In this document: piece by piece, positions 38,901 through 47,075 of the stretch
Numbering within the stretch: the first letter of the stretch is position 1
How the letters are laid out: each line of letters begins with the position of its first letter
Assembly (NCBI RefSeq): GCF_004362525.1
Contig: NZ_SNXS01000003.1
Location: 496,001-560,000, forward strand
Length of the DNA: 64,000 bases
From: Roseateles toxinivorans
GTDB taxonomy: Bacteria; Pseudomonadota; Gammaproteobacteria; Burkholderiales; Burkholderiaceae_C
Reading direction: 5' to 3'
Translations under genes and position numbers: made by a program
Notes under the pieces: model-generated
Told to the model about the DNA's origin: nothing
The model's input: the letters and a program-made list of their open reading frames with translations, nothing else
The model's database searches: none

Positions 38901-39558
38901 CGCCTCGGGCAGCTGGACCCTGGCCGCCACGGGCCTGCCGGCCGGTACGGTGACGGCGCTGTGGGCTCACCCGAAGGACGCGGGCCGGGTGCAGGCGGCG
39001 GTGGCCGGCGCCGGCCTGTTCCTCAGCACCGACAGCGGCGCACATTGGAGCGCCGCAGCCTCCGACGCCAATATGGCCGAGGTCCGCGTGCTGGGTGGCG
39101 GCGCGCAGCGCGTGCTCGCTGGTACCCTGGGCACGGGCCTGGCCTGGAGTGATGACGGTGGGGCGCACTTCGGCACGGTGCAGATCGCCGCCGAGATACC
39201 CAAGGTGGTGACCGGCATCGCTATCGACAGCGGCGACGCCAGCCAGATCTATCTGGCCACCGGGGGTCAGGGCGTGCTGCGCAGCCTGGACGGCGGTGCC
39301 CATTGGCGCGGTGGCGCCAGCGGCCTGGGCAGCAGCTTCCTGCTGTGCCTGGCGGCCCATCCGCAGCGGCCGGGCGAGTTGTATGCCGGCACGACCGAGG
39401 GCGTGTTCCGGTCCACCGACGGGGCGCAGAGCTGGAGCCCCGTCAACGAGGGTCTGAACAACCGCAACATCACCTCGCTGGTGTTCGACAGCGTTGTGTC
39501 CGGCCTGCTCTATGCCGGCACCGAGGGTGGGGGCATCTACCTCTATGACACCCGCTGA
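35926..39558 (+). CDS. Secreted giant Asp-box (BNR) beta-propeller protein
   Basis: A 1210-aa protein with a signal peptide (LLLTGLLLVGSLQAQ) followed by about 24 tandem units of 40-55 residues. Most contain an Asp-box S-x-D-x-G-x-x-W, for example RSDDSGQNW, LSQDGGAQW, RSLDGGLSW, RSSDNGNQW, RSDDGGLHW and RSTDGAQSW, preceded by strands such as LYAGT-GGVFRS. Such repeats build the propellers of sialidases, sortilins and GH74 xyloglucanases; 24 blades could make three or so propellers. No enzyme family or active site can be assigned. It is locked into the operon, overlapping wzz by 4 bp and the polymerase gene by 14 bp, so it probably acts in the periplasm or outside on the polysaccharide. Confidence 0.88.
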   Translation: MKAWLRRLTLLLTGLLLVGSLQAQVRSWRPLGPDYGTVLSFAHQPNYEQVVLAGTYFGGLYRSIDWGFSWKAVNVPFSARSVFALAFDPSGIGRVYAGVYQDGVWRSDDSGQNWTRIVAGLTDLDVQALAVDPAQTHRVLAATAQAGVFLSQDGGAQWAPIAALAGVRSRAIAFDARQPSNVYLGTVGQGVYRSLDGGLSWAPLGLNLGTVTGLSFDAAGNLYAATEGGVFQLKAGASSWTDLSFNLPKLPVAHVLAHPSVPNFLFVATVYGVYALANWDTTPTWFQWTTGDSRLVGSDSRGLILHVARQHGSMLMTTDFGAHWIRGDVGIQNAFVGALATINGPQGWRLLGGTDLGLYALDGGKPWKSVLARTEAVFDLQVRGSTAYAGAETSGVWKSSDAGDSWTLSSNGIVPTRINAFSRTIESTPTQLVASASGLYRSSDNGNQWLPVSLPQVQTVLSVAADPVRGPIVYIGSGAGQVLRSIDGGQSFGAAGAGLPNEGITRLAHAPWGRVYAITASGGLYATSDDGVNWYPSKTGCDAAAVDLVSDPQRNWVLYLATAGGGLCKSESAGLQWAPANTGLDNPYVTALWIDPAQPARLIAGSVGKVYLSSNGGANWTTAGTGLPAAPVTALAGSGMSFYALLDGQGLYRSGNGGASWTPMAAPVAGNALALAQLPGGRLLLGTPYLGVQASDDAGASWQAANTGMSLFVRSLALDPADASTLYAGSLSGGVFRSRDAAGSWSSVGLSDGNVFKVLAPAANRVLVGTSAGIAVSNDGGDSWAQLGQRASYALSIAADPDDGRRMVLGSFGGQVWTSDTSASRWRPVGQGLPPADVLALTRCADDSLYAAPNRSGVYRSSLGDPGAWQSAGGSGLGTAQVLSLSCDPRSGLLYAATNGDGVFLSMDQGAHWAAINQGLVGGIVGAVLASPDQPWQVWAAVRDGTVHRSDDGGLHWTAAGQGLPGGGVSLLAAGGDGTLYASAANTVYRRLASGSWTLAATGLPAGTVTALWAHPKDAGRVQAAVAGAGLFLSTDSGAHWSAAASDANMAEVRVLGGGAQRVLAGTLGTGLAWSDDGGAHFGTVQIAAEIPKVVTGIAIDSGDASQIYLATGGQGVLRSLDGGAHWRGGASGLGSSFLLCLAAHPQRPGELYAGTTEGVFRSTDGAQSWSPVNEGLNNRNITSLVFDSVVSGLLYAGTEGGGIYLYDTR

Positions 39559-41026
39559 AACCACGCATCGCAGCGGCAGCTGGCGCAGCCTGCAGGCCGT
39601 GCTGGCCGGCAGCCTGTTCAGCGGCGCGACGCTGACCCTGGGCAGCAGCGCGGTCGGCTCGCCCTTGCTGCTGCTGGGCGTGCCCCTGGTGCTGGGCGCC
39701 GGGGTGCTGCTGATGCTGTGGCCGGCCGTGGCCTTCATGCTGACCGCCTTCATCATCCCGATCGAGCGCCTGGGCCGGCTCACCGCCGACGACGCGATGT
39801 ACACGATCTCGCTGATGCGCATCGTCGGCACCTTGGCGCTGGGCAGCTTCCTGCTGCACGCGCTGATACGGCGGCGCGCGATAGCCTTCGGCAGTGCCTT
39901 CTGGCTGTATGCCGCCTATTTCTGCCTGGCTCTGCTGGGCGTGTTCCACAGCAGCCACCAGCTGGGCACGGTGCGGGCCTGCGGCGCCATACTCGGGAAT
40001 CTGCTGTTCTTCTGGTTGGTCATCAATATCGGCCAGGCACCGCGCCTGGCCAAGACGGCGGTGGCGCTGTGGCTGACCTCGACCGTGATCGTTGGCGTGT
40101 TCACCATCATCACCTGGCACTTCGGCAAAGGGGTGTCCGAGGCAGATCTGGGCGAGACGGCCAGCCGCTTCTCGACTGTGATGGTGGATACCTCGGAGTG
40201 GGAGGCGCTGGACAGCACCGCCCGCGCCGCCGGCCCGACCTCGCATGCGGCCGTCTATGCGATGAACCTGATATTGACGCTGCCGTTCTTCCTGTACTTC
40301 CTGAAGCACCAGCGCGGCGCCCGCTGGCGGGTGCTGATCGGTGGCGGCCTGCTGGTGACGCTTTACAACGTGTTCCTGACCAACACGCGGGCCGCCATCC
40401 TGCTGGCCGTGGCCGTGCTCTTGTTGTGCGGTGCGCGCGGCCTGTATCGCTTCAGTGCCGGCGGCGTGGTGGCGGCCTGTCTGGCCGTGGCGGCGATGCT
40501 GCCGCTGGCGCCCGAGGCGGTGTGGCACCGCGTGCTCGACACCTCCAACTACAGCCTGGAGCGCTCGGCCACGCTGCGCATACGTTTCGAGTACTGGGCC
40601 GCCGGCCTGCAGGTGGCGCAAGACCATTGGCTGGCCGGCATCGGCGTGGGCAACCAGCAGGTGATCCCGCTCTACATCAAGGGCGACGCGCCCGAGGAAA
40701 CGACGGTCCACAACGAGTACATCATGACGGCGATGGAGGTCGGCCTGCTCGGCTGGGGCGTCTTCTTCGGCTTTGTCGTGCTGATGTATGCCGCCGCCCG
40801 CCGCGCCGCGCAGCTGGTGCCGGGCCGCTGGCCGCCAAGCCTGCTGCATGCCGACTTCTTTGTCGCCGCCCAGGTGGCGATGCTGGCCACCGCGGTCTAT
40901 GGCCTGCAGGTCGATGTCTTTCACTTTCCGCTCAAGGGCTGGTGGCTGATCGCCGGCATCAGCTGGGCGCTGTACCGCGTATTGCTCGAAGAGAAGCCCA
41001 TCCACAACAGCGAAAGGAGTGCGTAA
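39545..41026 (+). CDS. O-antigen ligase/polymerase family membrane protein (Wzy-like)
   Basis: A 493-aa protein with 10-12 hydrophobic helices and one large periplasmic loop (about residues 195-240). The later motif TNTRAAILLAVAVLLL and GIGVGNQQVIPLYIKG ... TVHNEYIMTAMEVGLLG match the Wzy_C/WaaL pattern with its functional loop histidine. In this operon it most likely polymerises repeat units in the periplasm. The start at 39545 lies within the end of the propeller gene; its TAA shares a base with the next ATG. Confidence 0.88.
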   Translation: MTPAETTHRSGSWRSLQAVLAGSLFSGATLTLGSSAVGSPLLLLGVPLVLGAGVLLMLWPAVAFMLTAFIIPIERLGRLTADDAMYTISLMRIVGTLALGSFLLHALIRRRAIAFGSAFWLYAAYFCLALLGVFHSSHQLGTVRACGAILGNLLFFWLVINIGQAPRLAKTAVALWLTSTVIVGVFTIITWHFGKGVSEADLGETASRFSTVMVDTSEWEALDSTARAAGPTSHAAVYAMNLILTLPFFLYFLKHQRGARWRVLIGGGLLVTLYNVFLTNTRAAILLAVAVLLLCGARGLYRFSAGGVVAACLAVAAMLPLAPEAVWHRVLDTSNYSLERSATLRIRFEYWAAGLQVAQDHWLAGIGVGNQQVIPLYIKGDAPEETTVHNEYIMTAMEVGLLGWGVFFGFVVLMYAAARRAAQLVPGRWPPSLLHADFFVAAQVAMLATAVYGLQVDVFHFPLKGWWLIAGISWALYRVLLEEKPIHNSERSA

Positions 41027-41937
41027 TGACGCAGCAAGCCGCCGAAGGCCGGGTCGATGTGTCCGTGGTCCTGGTCGGGCTCAATGCCTGCCACTACATC
41101 GTCGAATGCATCGTCTCGTTGAAGGCCGCGCAGTGGCCGGACTGCAGCTACGAGATCATCTACGTCGACAACGGCTCCAAGGACGACTCGGTGGCCCGCG
41201 TCACGGCCGAGCACCCAGATGTGCGCCTGATCGCCAACGCCAGCAACACCGGCTATTGCCCGGCGGCCAACCAGGGCTCGCGCATCGCCAGGGGCGACTA
41301 TCTGTATTTCCTGAACGACGACACCATCGTGCTCGACGATGCGATCGCCCGCACCCTGCGCACCCTGCGCGCCGAGCCGCGCGGCGGCGTGGTCGGCAGC
41401 CGGCTGCTCAACCTCGACCGCACCGATCAATGGTCGGGCCGGCGCTTCCCCTCGGTCTGGAGCGCCTTCCTCGGGCGGCGCTCCTGGCTGACCCGCTGGC
41501 TGCCCAATGCCTCGCCGGTGGTGGACTATCTGTGCAAGCAGGAGGTGGCGCGGGGCGTGCCTTTCGAGGCCGATTGGGTGTCGGCCGCGGCCATGCTGGT
41601 CAGCCAGCGCGACTTCTGGGCCATAGGCGGCTTTGCCGAGGACTATTACTACTGGCACGAGGCGGTGTTCTGCGACCGCATGCATGCTGCCGGCCATGCG
41701 GTGCTGCTGGACCCGCAGTCGCTGATCGTCCACTACGAGGGCAAGGGCAGCGGCAAGCGCACCTACCCGGTGCTGCGCTGGCACATCCTGAACTTCCACC
41801 GCGGCGCCTTCCGCTGCTTCTGCGAGCACTACGGCCTGTCCAGGCTGCACCCGCTGCGCTGGCTGGTGGGGGCGGGTCTTGCCACCCGCGCCGGCCTGCT
41901 GCTGGCCGGCAACTACTTCACCGCACCGAGGGCCTGA
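41026..41937 (+). CDS. GT2-family glycosyltransferase
   Basis: A 303-aa GT-A enzyme resembling rhamnosyltransferases. It has VSVVLVGLNACHYI at the N terminus, YVDNGSKDDSV, NTGYCPAANQGSRIARGDYL and the metal-binding YFLNDDTIVLDD. A later ADWVSAAAMLVSQRDFWAIGGF ... YYYWHEAVFCDRM completes the acceptor side. A good ribosome binding site AAAGGAG stands 6 bp before the ATG at 41026. Part of the repeat-unit assembly set. Confidence 0.92.
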   Translation: MTQQAAEGRVDVSVVLVGLNACHYIVECIVSLKAAQWPDCSYEIIYVDNGSKDDSVARVTAEHPDVRLIANASNTGYCPAANQGSRIARGDYLYFLNDDTIVLDDAIARTLRTLRAEPRGGVVGSRLLNLDRTDQWSGRRFPSVWSAFLGRRSWLTRWLPNASPVVDYLCKQEVARGVPFEADWVSAAAMLVSQRDFWAIGGFAEDYYYWHEAVFCDRMHAAGHAVLLDPQSLIVHYEGKGSGKRTYPVLRWHILNFHRGAFRCFCEHYGLSRLHPLRWLVGAGLATRAGLLLAGNYFTAPRA

Positions 41938-41940
41938 ACG

Positions 41941-42885
41941 ATGCTGGACACCGCGATGCTGGAGCAAAGGATCAAGGGCCTGGGCCTGGTCTGCCCGCGC
42001 TGCCACGGGGCCCTGGGCGCCAGCGCCCAGGGCTATCGCTGCCGCGTCTGCGCCAGCGACTATGCCTTCACCGACGGCTTTCCCGACCTGATCGAGGGCG
42101 AACGCTTCGATGACCCCAGCGATGACACCCTGCTGCGCTACGAGGAGCAGTCCAACGCCGACCTCACCAACAACTACTGGCAGCCGCTGTTCCGCAAGCT
42201 CTGGCCTAAAGGGCTGGCCGGCGGCCGCGAGCCGCGCCTGCTGTCGGTGGGATGCGGCACCGGCGTCGATGTCGATCTGCTGCGGGATGGCGGCTTCGAC
42301 AGCGTCGGCATCGACTGCGGCAACCGCAGCAATGTCTGGCCCCGGCGCCGCCATACCGAGCGGCTGGTGATGGCCAACGGCAAGCACCTGCCCTTCGACG
42401 ACAACAGCTTCGACTGCGCCTTCTGCGGCTGCGTGTTCCCGCACGTTGGCGTGGTCGGCGACACCGACATCACCGCCCCCGATGTGCATCTGCAGCGTTG
42501 CGCGATGGCGCGCGAAATGGTGCGCGTGCTCAAGCCCGGCGGCTACATCATCGTCAGCAGCCCGAACCGCTGGTTCCCGTTCGATATCTTCCATGGCCGC
42601 AAGCCAGGCCAGTACACGCCCCGCTTCAACCCGCCGAGCAGCCGCTTCCTGCTCTCGGTGGGCGACTACGAGCAGCTGTTCGCCCAGGCCGGCTGCGGCC
42701 CGGCCCAGGCCATGCCGGTGGAGAATTACTGGGGCTTCATCCGCAGCAAGCATTCGGTCAAGGGCATGGTGTTCGGCCTGCCGGTGCGCTTTGTGTTCTG
42801 GCTGGTGTCGCGGCCGGGCATGGGGTTTTTGCGCGGCTCGCCGGTCAATCCCTGGCTGGTCGTGATGATGCAGAAGACGGGGTGA
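41941..42885 (+). CDS. SAM-dependent methyltransferase with N-terminal zinc ribbon
   Basis: A 314-aa protein. An N-terminal zinc-ribbon-like segment has C18-x2-C21 and C34-x2-C37 (VCPRCHG, YRCRVCASDY), similar to Trm112-like heads. The class I methyltransferase domain has LLSVGCGTGVDVDLL near 100, FDSVGIDCGN as motif II and LKPGGYIIVSSPNRWFPFDI later. It probably methylates a sugar of the repeat unit or a lipid intermediate, though small-molecule targets cannot be excluded. It starts 3 bp after the GT2 stop. Confidence 0.87.
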   Translation: MLDTAMLEQRIKGLGLVCPRCHGALGASAQGYRCRVCASDYAFTDGFPDLIEGERFDDPSDDTLLRYEEQSNADLTNNYWQPLFRKLWPKGLAGGREPRLLSVGCGTGVDVDLLRDGGFDSVGIDCGNRSNVWPRRRHTERLVMANGKHLPFDDNSFDCAFCGCVFPHVGVVGDTDITAPDVHLQRCAMAREMVRVLKPGGYIIVSSPNRWFPFDIFHGRKPGQYTPRFNPPSSRFLLSVGDYEQLFAQAGCGPAQAMPVENYWGFIRSKHSVKGMVFGLPVRFVFWLVSRPGMGFLRGSPVNPWLVVMMQKTG

Positions 42886-42889
42886 TGGC

Positions 42890-45328
42890 ATGAAGCTCGC
42901 GCGCCTCCTGCTGCTGCTCTGCATGGCCTGCATGGGCAGGGTCTGGGCCGTGCCGGTGGCACTTGGCCCGGTGACCCAGTCAGCAAAGCTGGCCAACGGC
43001 GCCAGCCTGGAGCTGGGCGGCCTGGGCGGCAACCTGCGCATCGAATTCCTGTCCGGCGGCATCGTGCATGTAGCGGCCACGCCGCCCGGCGTCAGCGCCT
43101 TGAGCACGGGTGCCATGCTGGCCCAGACGCCGGCCGGCGGCCCGCTGGACTTCTTCGACGACGGCAGCAAGGTCTTTCTGCGTCAAGGGGGCTTGAGCGT
43201 CATCGTCATCAAGAACCCGCTGCAGGTGGTGGTGATGCGCGACGACGGCTCGGTGCTGTCGGCCGACCTGCCCGGCGGCATGCTGTGGGACGCCGACAGC
43301 GGCCTGGTCATTGGCGCCAAGTTCACCGCGCCGGACGAACGCTTCTTCGGCCTGGGTCTGGCCGGCGGCCCGCTGGACAGGCGCGGCCGGCTGATGCTGA
43401 TGCGCAATACCGACCTGGCCGCCTACAGCGAGTTCAGCAACCCGCTGTATTCCAGCACGCCGTTCTTCTACGGCCAGCGCGACGGCAAGACGTACGGCCT
43501 CTACGTCGACAATCCCTCGACGACGCAATTCGATCTGGGCCAGCAGTGGACCGAGGTGCTGAGCATGGCCTCGCAGGCCGGCAGCCTGAGCTATTACCTG
43601 ATCGCGGGGCCGACCCCGGCCGAGGTGGCCCGCGGCTTCGGCCGGCTGACCGGCAACACGCCGCTGCCGCCGCGCTGGAGCCTGGGCTATCTGCAGGCGC
43701 ATTTCGGTTATGCGAGTGCCGCCGAGGTGCTGGGCCTGGCCCAGGAGTTCCGCGCCCGCAGCATCCCGGCCGACGCCTTCTTCCTTGACCTGGACTACAC
43801 CGACCGGCTGTTCACGATGAGCTGGAATCCGGCCACCTTCCCCGACCCGGCGGGCTTCAACGCGCAGATGGCCGGCATGGGCTTCAAGCGCGTCAACATC
43901 CTGGAGCCGCTGTTGACGGTGTTCGATCCGCTGTGGTCCAGCTACGCCAGCGCCGGCTATTTCGCCACCGGTCCCGACGGCCAGCCCTTGATCACACCGA
44001 TCTGGATGGGCGAGGTCAGCTGGGTGGACTTCACCAAGCCGGCCGCAAGGGCCGACTTCAAGTCCCGGCTGAAGAGCTTCCTTTCCACCGGCGTCAGCGG
44101 TCTGTGGGCGGACCTGAACGAGCCGGCCGCGAACCAGATGCCCTACGCCCGCTTCGATTTCAACGGTGAACCGCGGCTGGAGTACGCCACGCGCAATGTC
44201 TATGCGCTGCTGGAGGTGGCCGCCCTGCACGAGGCACTGACCGAGGCACAGCCGGGCGTGAGGCCCTTCATCGTTTCGCGCTCGGGCTTTGCCGGCATGC
44301 AGCGCTACGCCGCCAACTGGAGCGGCGACACCGACTCGACCTTCGACTCGCTGCGCGTGCAGGTGCAGATCGCCGCGGCTATGGGCCTGTCGGGCCAGAA
44401 CCTGTTTGGCGCCGATGTCGGCGGCTTCCTCGGCGCGCCGAATGCCGAGTTGTTCCTGCGCTGGCTGCAGTTCGGTGTGGCCACGCCGCTGCTGCGCAAC
44501 CACTCGACGAACACCTCGCCGCTGCGCGAGCCCTGGCGCTATGGCGAGCCCTACACGGCGGTGGCCAAGGCGACGATCGAATGGCGCTACCGGCTGATGC
44601 CCTATCTCTACGGCCTGTTCGTCCAGGCCGAGCGCGACAGCCAGCCGGTGCTGGCGCCGACCTTCTTCCATTTCCCCGACGACCCGGCCACGCACACACA
44701 GGACGGCGAGTACCTGCTGGGGCCGTCGCTGCTGGTGGCGCCGGTGTTCACCGAGGCGGCGACGACGCGCTCTTTGTATCTTCCAGCTGGAGTTGCCTGG
44801 TTCGACTACAACACCGATCAACGTCACAGCGGCGGTCAACAGGTTCAGGTGGCCGCGCCGCTGCATCAGCTGCCGATGTTTGTGAGGGCCGGCAGCATCG
44901 TGCCCATGGGGCCGGTGCGGCAGTTCGCCGATCAACTGGTGGACGAGATGCTGTTGCTGGACATCTTCCCCGGCGCCGACGCCAGCTTCACCCTGCATGA
45001 CGACGATGGGGTGACGACGGCCTATCGCGGCGGCGCCTACCTGGACAGCCTGCTGAGCTGGACCGAGGGCAGCAGCTTTGCGCAGCTGGATGTCAGCCGC
45101 GCTGGTGGGACCTTGGCGCCTATGAGCCGCGTCTGGTGGCTCCAGGTGAGGGCTTGGGGAGCGCAGCCCCCGGCCCGGGTGCTGGCCGATGGCACGCTGC
45201 TCGCTCATGCCGCCAGCCCAGCCGCCATGGGCGAGGCAGGGGCCTGGTTTCATGATGCCGCCAGCGGCCGGCTGCTGGTGCGTCTGCCCGGGCGCGGACC
45301 GGTGCAATCACTGCGCGTGGAGCGCTGA
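42890..45328 (+). CDS. Secreted GH31 alpha-glucosidase-type glycoside hydrolase
   Basis: An 812-aa protein with a signal peptide (LLLLLCMACMGRVWA) followed by a GH31 layout: N-terminal beta-sandwich, (beta/alpha)8 barrel from about 260, and C-terminal beta domains. The nucleophile is D408 in GLWADLNEPA; the acid/base is D480 in NWSGDTDSTFD. FGLGLAGGPLDRRGR and FFLDLDYTDRLF are family landmarks. GH31 enzymes cleave or transfer alpha-linked glucose or xylose. A secreted one inside an export operon suggests trimming, transglycosylation or turnover of an alpha-glucan-containing polymer. It starts 4 bp after the methyltransferase stop. Confidence 0.93.
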   Translation: MKLARLLLLLCMACMGRVWAVPVALGPVTQSAKLANGASLELGGLGGNLRIEFLSGGIVHVAATPPGVSALSTGAMLAQTPAGGPLDFFDDGSKVFLRQGGLSVIVIKNPLQVVVMRDDGSVLSADLPGGMLWDADSGLVIGAKFTAPDERFFGLGLAGGPLDRRGRLMLMRNTDLAAYSEFSNPLYSSTPFFYGQRDGKTYGLYVDNPSTTQFDLGQQWTEVLSMASQAGSLSYYLIAGPTPAEVARGFGRLTGNTPLPPRWSLGYLQAHFGYASAAEVLGLAQEFRARSIPADAFFLDLDYTDRLFTMSWNPATFPDPAGFNAQMAGMGFKRVNILEPLLTVFDPLWSSYASAGYFATGPDGQPLITPIWMGEVSWVDFTKPAARADFKSRLKSFLSTGVSGLWADLNEPAANQMPYARFDFNGEPRLEYATRNVYALLEVAALHEALTEAQPGVRPFIVSRSGFAGMQRYAANWSGDTDSTFDSLRVQVQIAAAMGLSGQNLFGADVGGFLGAPNAELFLRWLQFGVATPLLRNHSTNTSPLREPWRYGEPYTAVAKATIEWRYRLMPYLYGLFVQAERDSQPVLAPTFFHFPDDPATHTQDGEYLLGPSLLVAPVFTEAATTRSLYLPAGVAWFDYNTDQRHSGGQQVQVAAPLHQLPMFVRAGSIVPMGPVRQFADQLVDEMLLLDIFPGADASFTLHDDDGVTTAYRGGAYLDSLLSWTEGSSFAQLDVSRAGGTLAPMSRVWWLQVRAWGAQPPARVLADGTLLAHAASPAAMGEAGAWFHDAASGRLLVRLPGRGPVQSLRVER

Positions 45329-45340
45329 ACCCGACGAACC

Positions 45341-46117
45341 ATGACACAACATCCCTCAAGCATCATCGCCGCCTTGCTGCTGAGCGCCGCCAGCCTGCTG
45401 GCCGGCTGCGTGACCACCGCCCAGAACGTGGGCCAGCGCGCCATCCCCGCCGCCACCTATATGGCCCAGGATAGCGACGGCAAGAAGATCGAAGGTGGCA
45501 GCCTCAGCTACCAGCTGCAGCCCGGCGACCAGATCGACATCAAGTTCTATTACAACCCCGAGCTGAACGAACAGGCCCTGGTCGGCCCCGACGGCCGCAT
45601 TGCGCTGCAGCTGATTGGTGAGTTGAATGTGAGTGGCCTGTCGACTCAAGCGCTGTCCGATGAGCTGACCAAGCGCTACGGCAAGACCTTGCGCCAACCG
45701 CAGGCCACGGTGATCTTGCGCAAGTACGCGCTGGCCCGGGTGTTCGTCTCCGGCGAAGTCAACGCACCATCGGCCCACGCACTGGATGCCGGGCCGATCA
45801 CCGCCTTGCAGGCCATCGTGCAGAGCGGTGGCTTCCGCAAGGGTGCGGAGCGCAGCAATGTGGTGGTGCTGCGCAACTCGGCCAGCGGCCAGCCGGTGTT
45901 CATCAAGCTCGATATGCAGGGGCATCTGGAGCAGGCGGTGCAGGCCGACATCCTGCTGCGGCCCTATGACATCGTGTTCGTGCCGCAAAAGCGCATCGCC
46001 GAGGTGGCCGAGTTCTTCGAGGAGTACATCAACAAGATCGTGCCCCTGTACCGGAACATGGGCTTCTACTTCAACTACGACCTGCGCGACAAGGTCGAGG
46101 TCAGGACATCGCCATGA
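45341..46117 (+). CDS. wza: Polysaccharide export outer-membrane lipoprotein (Wza-like)
   Basis: A 258-aa lipoprotein with lipobox LLAGC (C23). The Poly_export domain begins YQLQPGDQIDIKFYYNPELN (about 56-75), followed by SLBB-type repeats (RVFVSGEVNAPSAHALDAGP, ITALQAIVQSGGF). It should form the outer-membrane channel for the polymer with the Wzz-like protein. It is shorter than Wza of group 1 capsules (about 380 aa) and lacks the large C-terminal part, ending in a helix-like YNKI/YRNMGFYFNYDLRDK segment. The next gene overlaps by 4 bp. Confidence 0.92.
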   Translation: MTQHPSSIIAALLLSAASLLAGCVTTAQNVGQRAIPAATYMAQDSDGKKIEGGSLSYQLQPGDQIDIKFYYNPELNEQALVGPDGRIALQLIGELNVSGLSTQALSDELTKRYGKTLRQPQATVILRKYALARVFVSGEVNAPSAHALDAGPITALQAIVQSGGFRKGAERSNVVVLRNSASGQPVFIKLDMQGHLEQAVQADILLRPYDIVFVPQKRIAEVAEFFEEYINKIVPLYRNMGFYFNYDLRDKVEVRTSP

Positions 46118-47055
46118 CGACGTCAGCGGCAATAAAGGAGCCGGTGCTGGTACTCGGCGGTGCCGGCTTCATAGGCTCGTCCATCGTGCGCGCGCTGGTG
46201 GCGCAGGGCCTGCGGCCACGCGTGCTGACCCGGCCCAGCCGCTCGATCGCCAACCTGCGCGACATCCTCGACCGCATCGAGCTGATACACGGCGACTTCA
46301 TGGACGACACGGTGCTGCGGGTGGCGATGAAGGGCGTGCACACGGTCTATCACCTGATCACCACCACCTTTCCGAATATGGTGATCGAAAGCAGCAACTA
46401 CGACCTGCTGTCGAATCTGCTGCCGACGATACGCATGCTGGAGATTGCCCGTGAGAGCGGTGCCTGCCGCATCGTCTATGCCTCGTCGGGCGGCACGATC
46501 TACGGCGAACCGCAGCAGCTGCCGATTCCCGAGAGCCACCCGCTGGCGCCGAAGTCGGCCTATGGCCAGAGCAAGCTGACCATCGAGAACTACCTCAGCT
46601 TCTATGGCCGCACGACGCCGCTGGAGGTCAGCATCCTGCGCCTGTCGAACCCCTATGGCCCGCAGCAGAACCCGTTCGGCAACCAGGGCCTGATCGCGGT
46701 GGCGATGGGCTGCCTGCTCGACGGCCGGCCGCTGAAGGTGTTCGGCGAGGGCACGGCGGTGCGCGACTACATCTTCATCGACGATGTGGTGGACGCCCTG
46801 CTGCGCGCCAGCGTGGCCGCGCCCGATGTGCTGAACATCTCCTACGGGGAGGGTCGCAGCGTGATGCAGGTGCTGGAGGCGGTGGAGCGTGTCAGCGGCC
46901 GCAAGCTCAACCGCGTGCAACTGCCCGACCGGCGCGGCGACGTCAGCGTCAATGTGCTGGACAACGCCCGGGCCAGGTCTCGCCTGGGCTGGGCGCCGAG
47001 CTGCGGCTTCGAGGATGGCGTGGCGCGGACCTGGGCCGCCTTCCGCGCGGCCTGA
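46114..47055 (+). CDS. NAD-dependent sugar epimerase/dehydratase 2
   Basis: A 313-aa extended SDR protein. The cofactor motif VLVLGGAGFIGSSIVRAL lies near the N terminus; the catalytic Y150-x3-K154 is in YGQSK; the substrate segment SNPYGPQQNPFGNQGLI and FGEGTAVRDYIFIDDVVDAL are typical of UDP-hexose 4-epimerases. It overlaps wza by 4 bp. It supplies an activated sugar for the repeat unit, identity unknown. Confidence 0.9.
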   Translation: MTTSAAIKEPVLVLGGAGFIGSSIVRALVAQGLRPRVLTRPSRSIANLRDILDRIELIHGDFMDDTVLRVAMKGVHTVYHLITTTFPNMVIESSNYDLLSNLLPTIRMLEIARESGACRIVYASSGGTIYGEPQQLPIPESHPLAPKSAYGQSKLTIENYLSFYGRTTPLEVSILRLSNPYGPQQNPFGNQGLIAVAMGCLLDGRPLKVFGEGTAVRDYIFIDDVVDALLRASVAAPDVLNISYGEGRSVMQVLEAVERVSGRKLNRVQLPDRRGDVSVNVLDNARARSRLGWAPSCGFEDGVARTWAAFRAA

Positions 47056-47075
47056 CTTGAATGAATGGACCGAGC

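Noticed and set aside
39718-41025. Upstream extension of the GT2 gene to 39718
   Set aside because: It overlaps the Wzy gene in another frame; the ATG at 41026 with AAAGGAG is clear.
42980-45307. 775-aa minus-strand open frame opposite the GH31 gene
   Set aside because: Antisense shadow; the forward strand has intact GH31 catalytic motifs.
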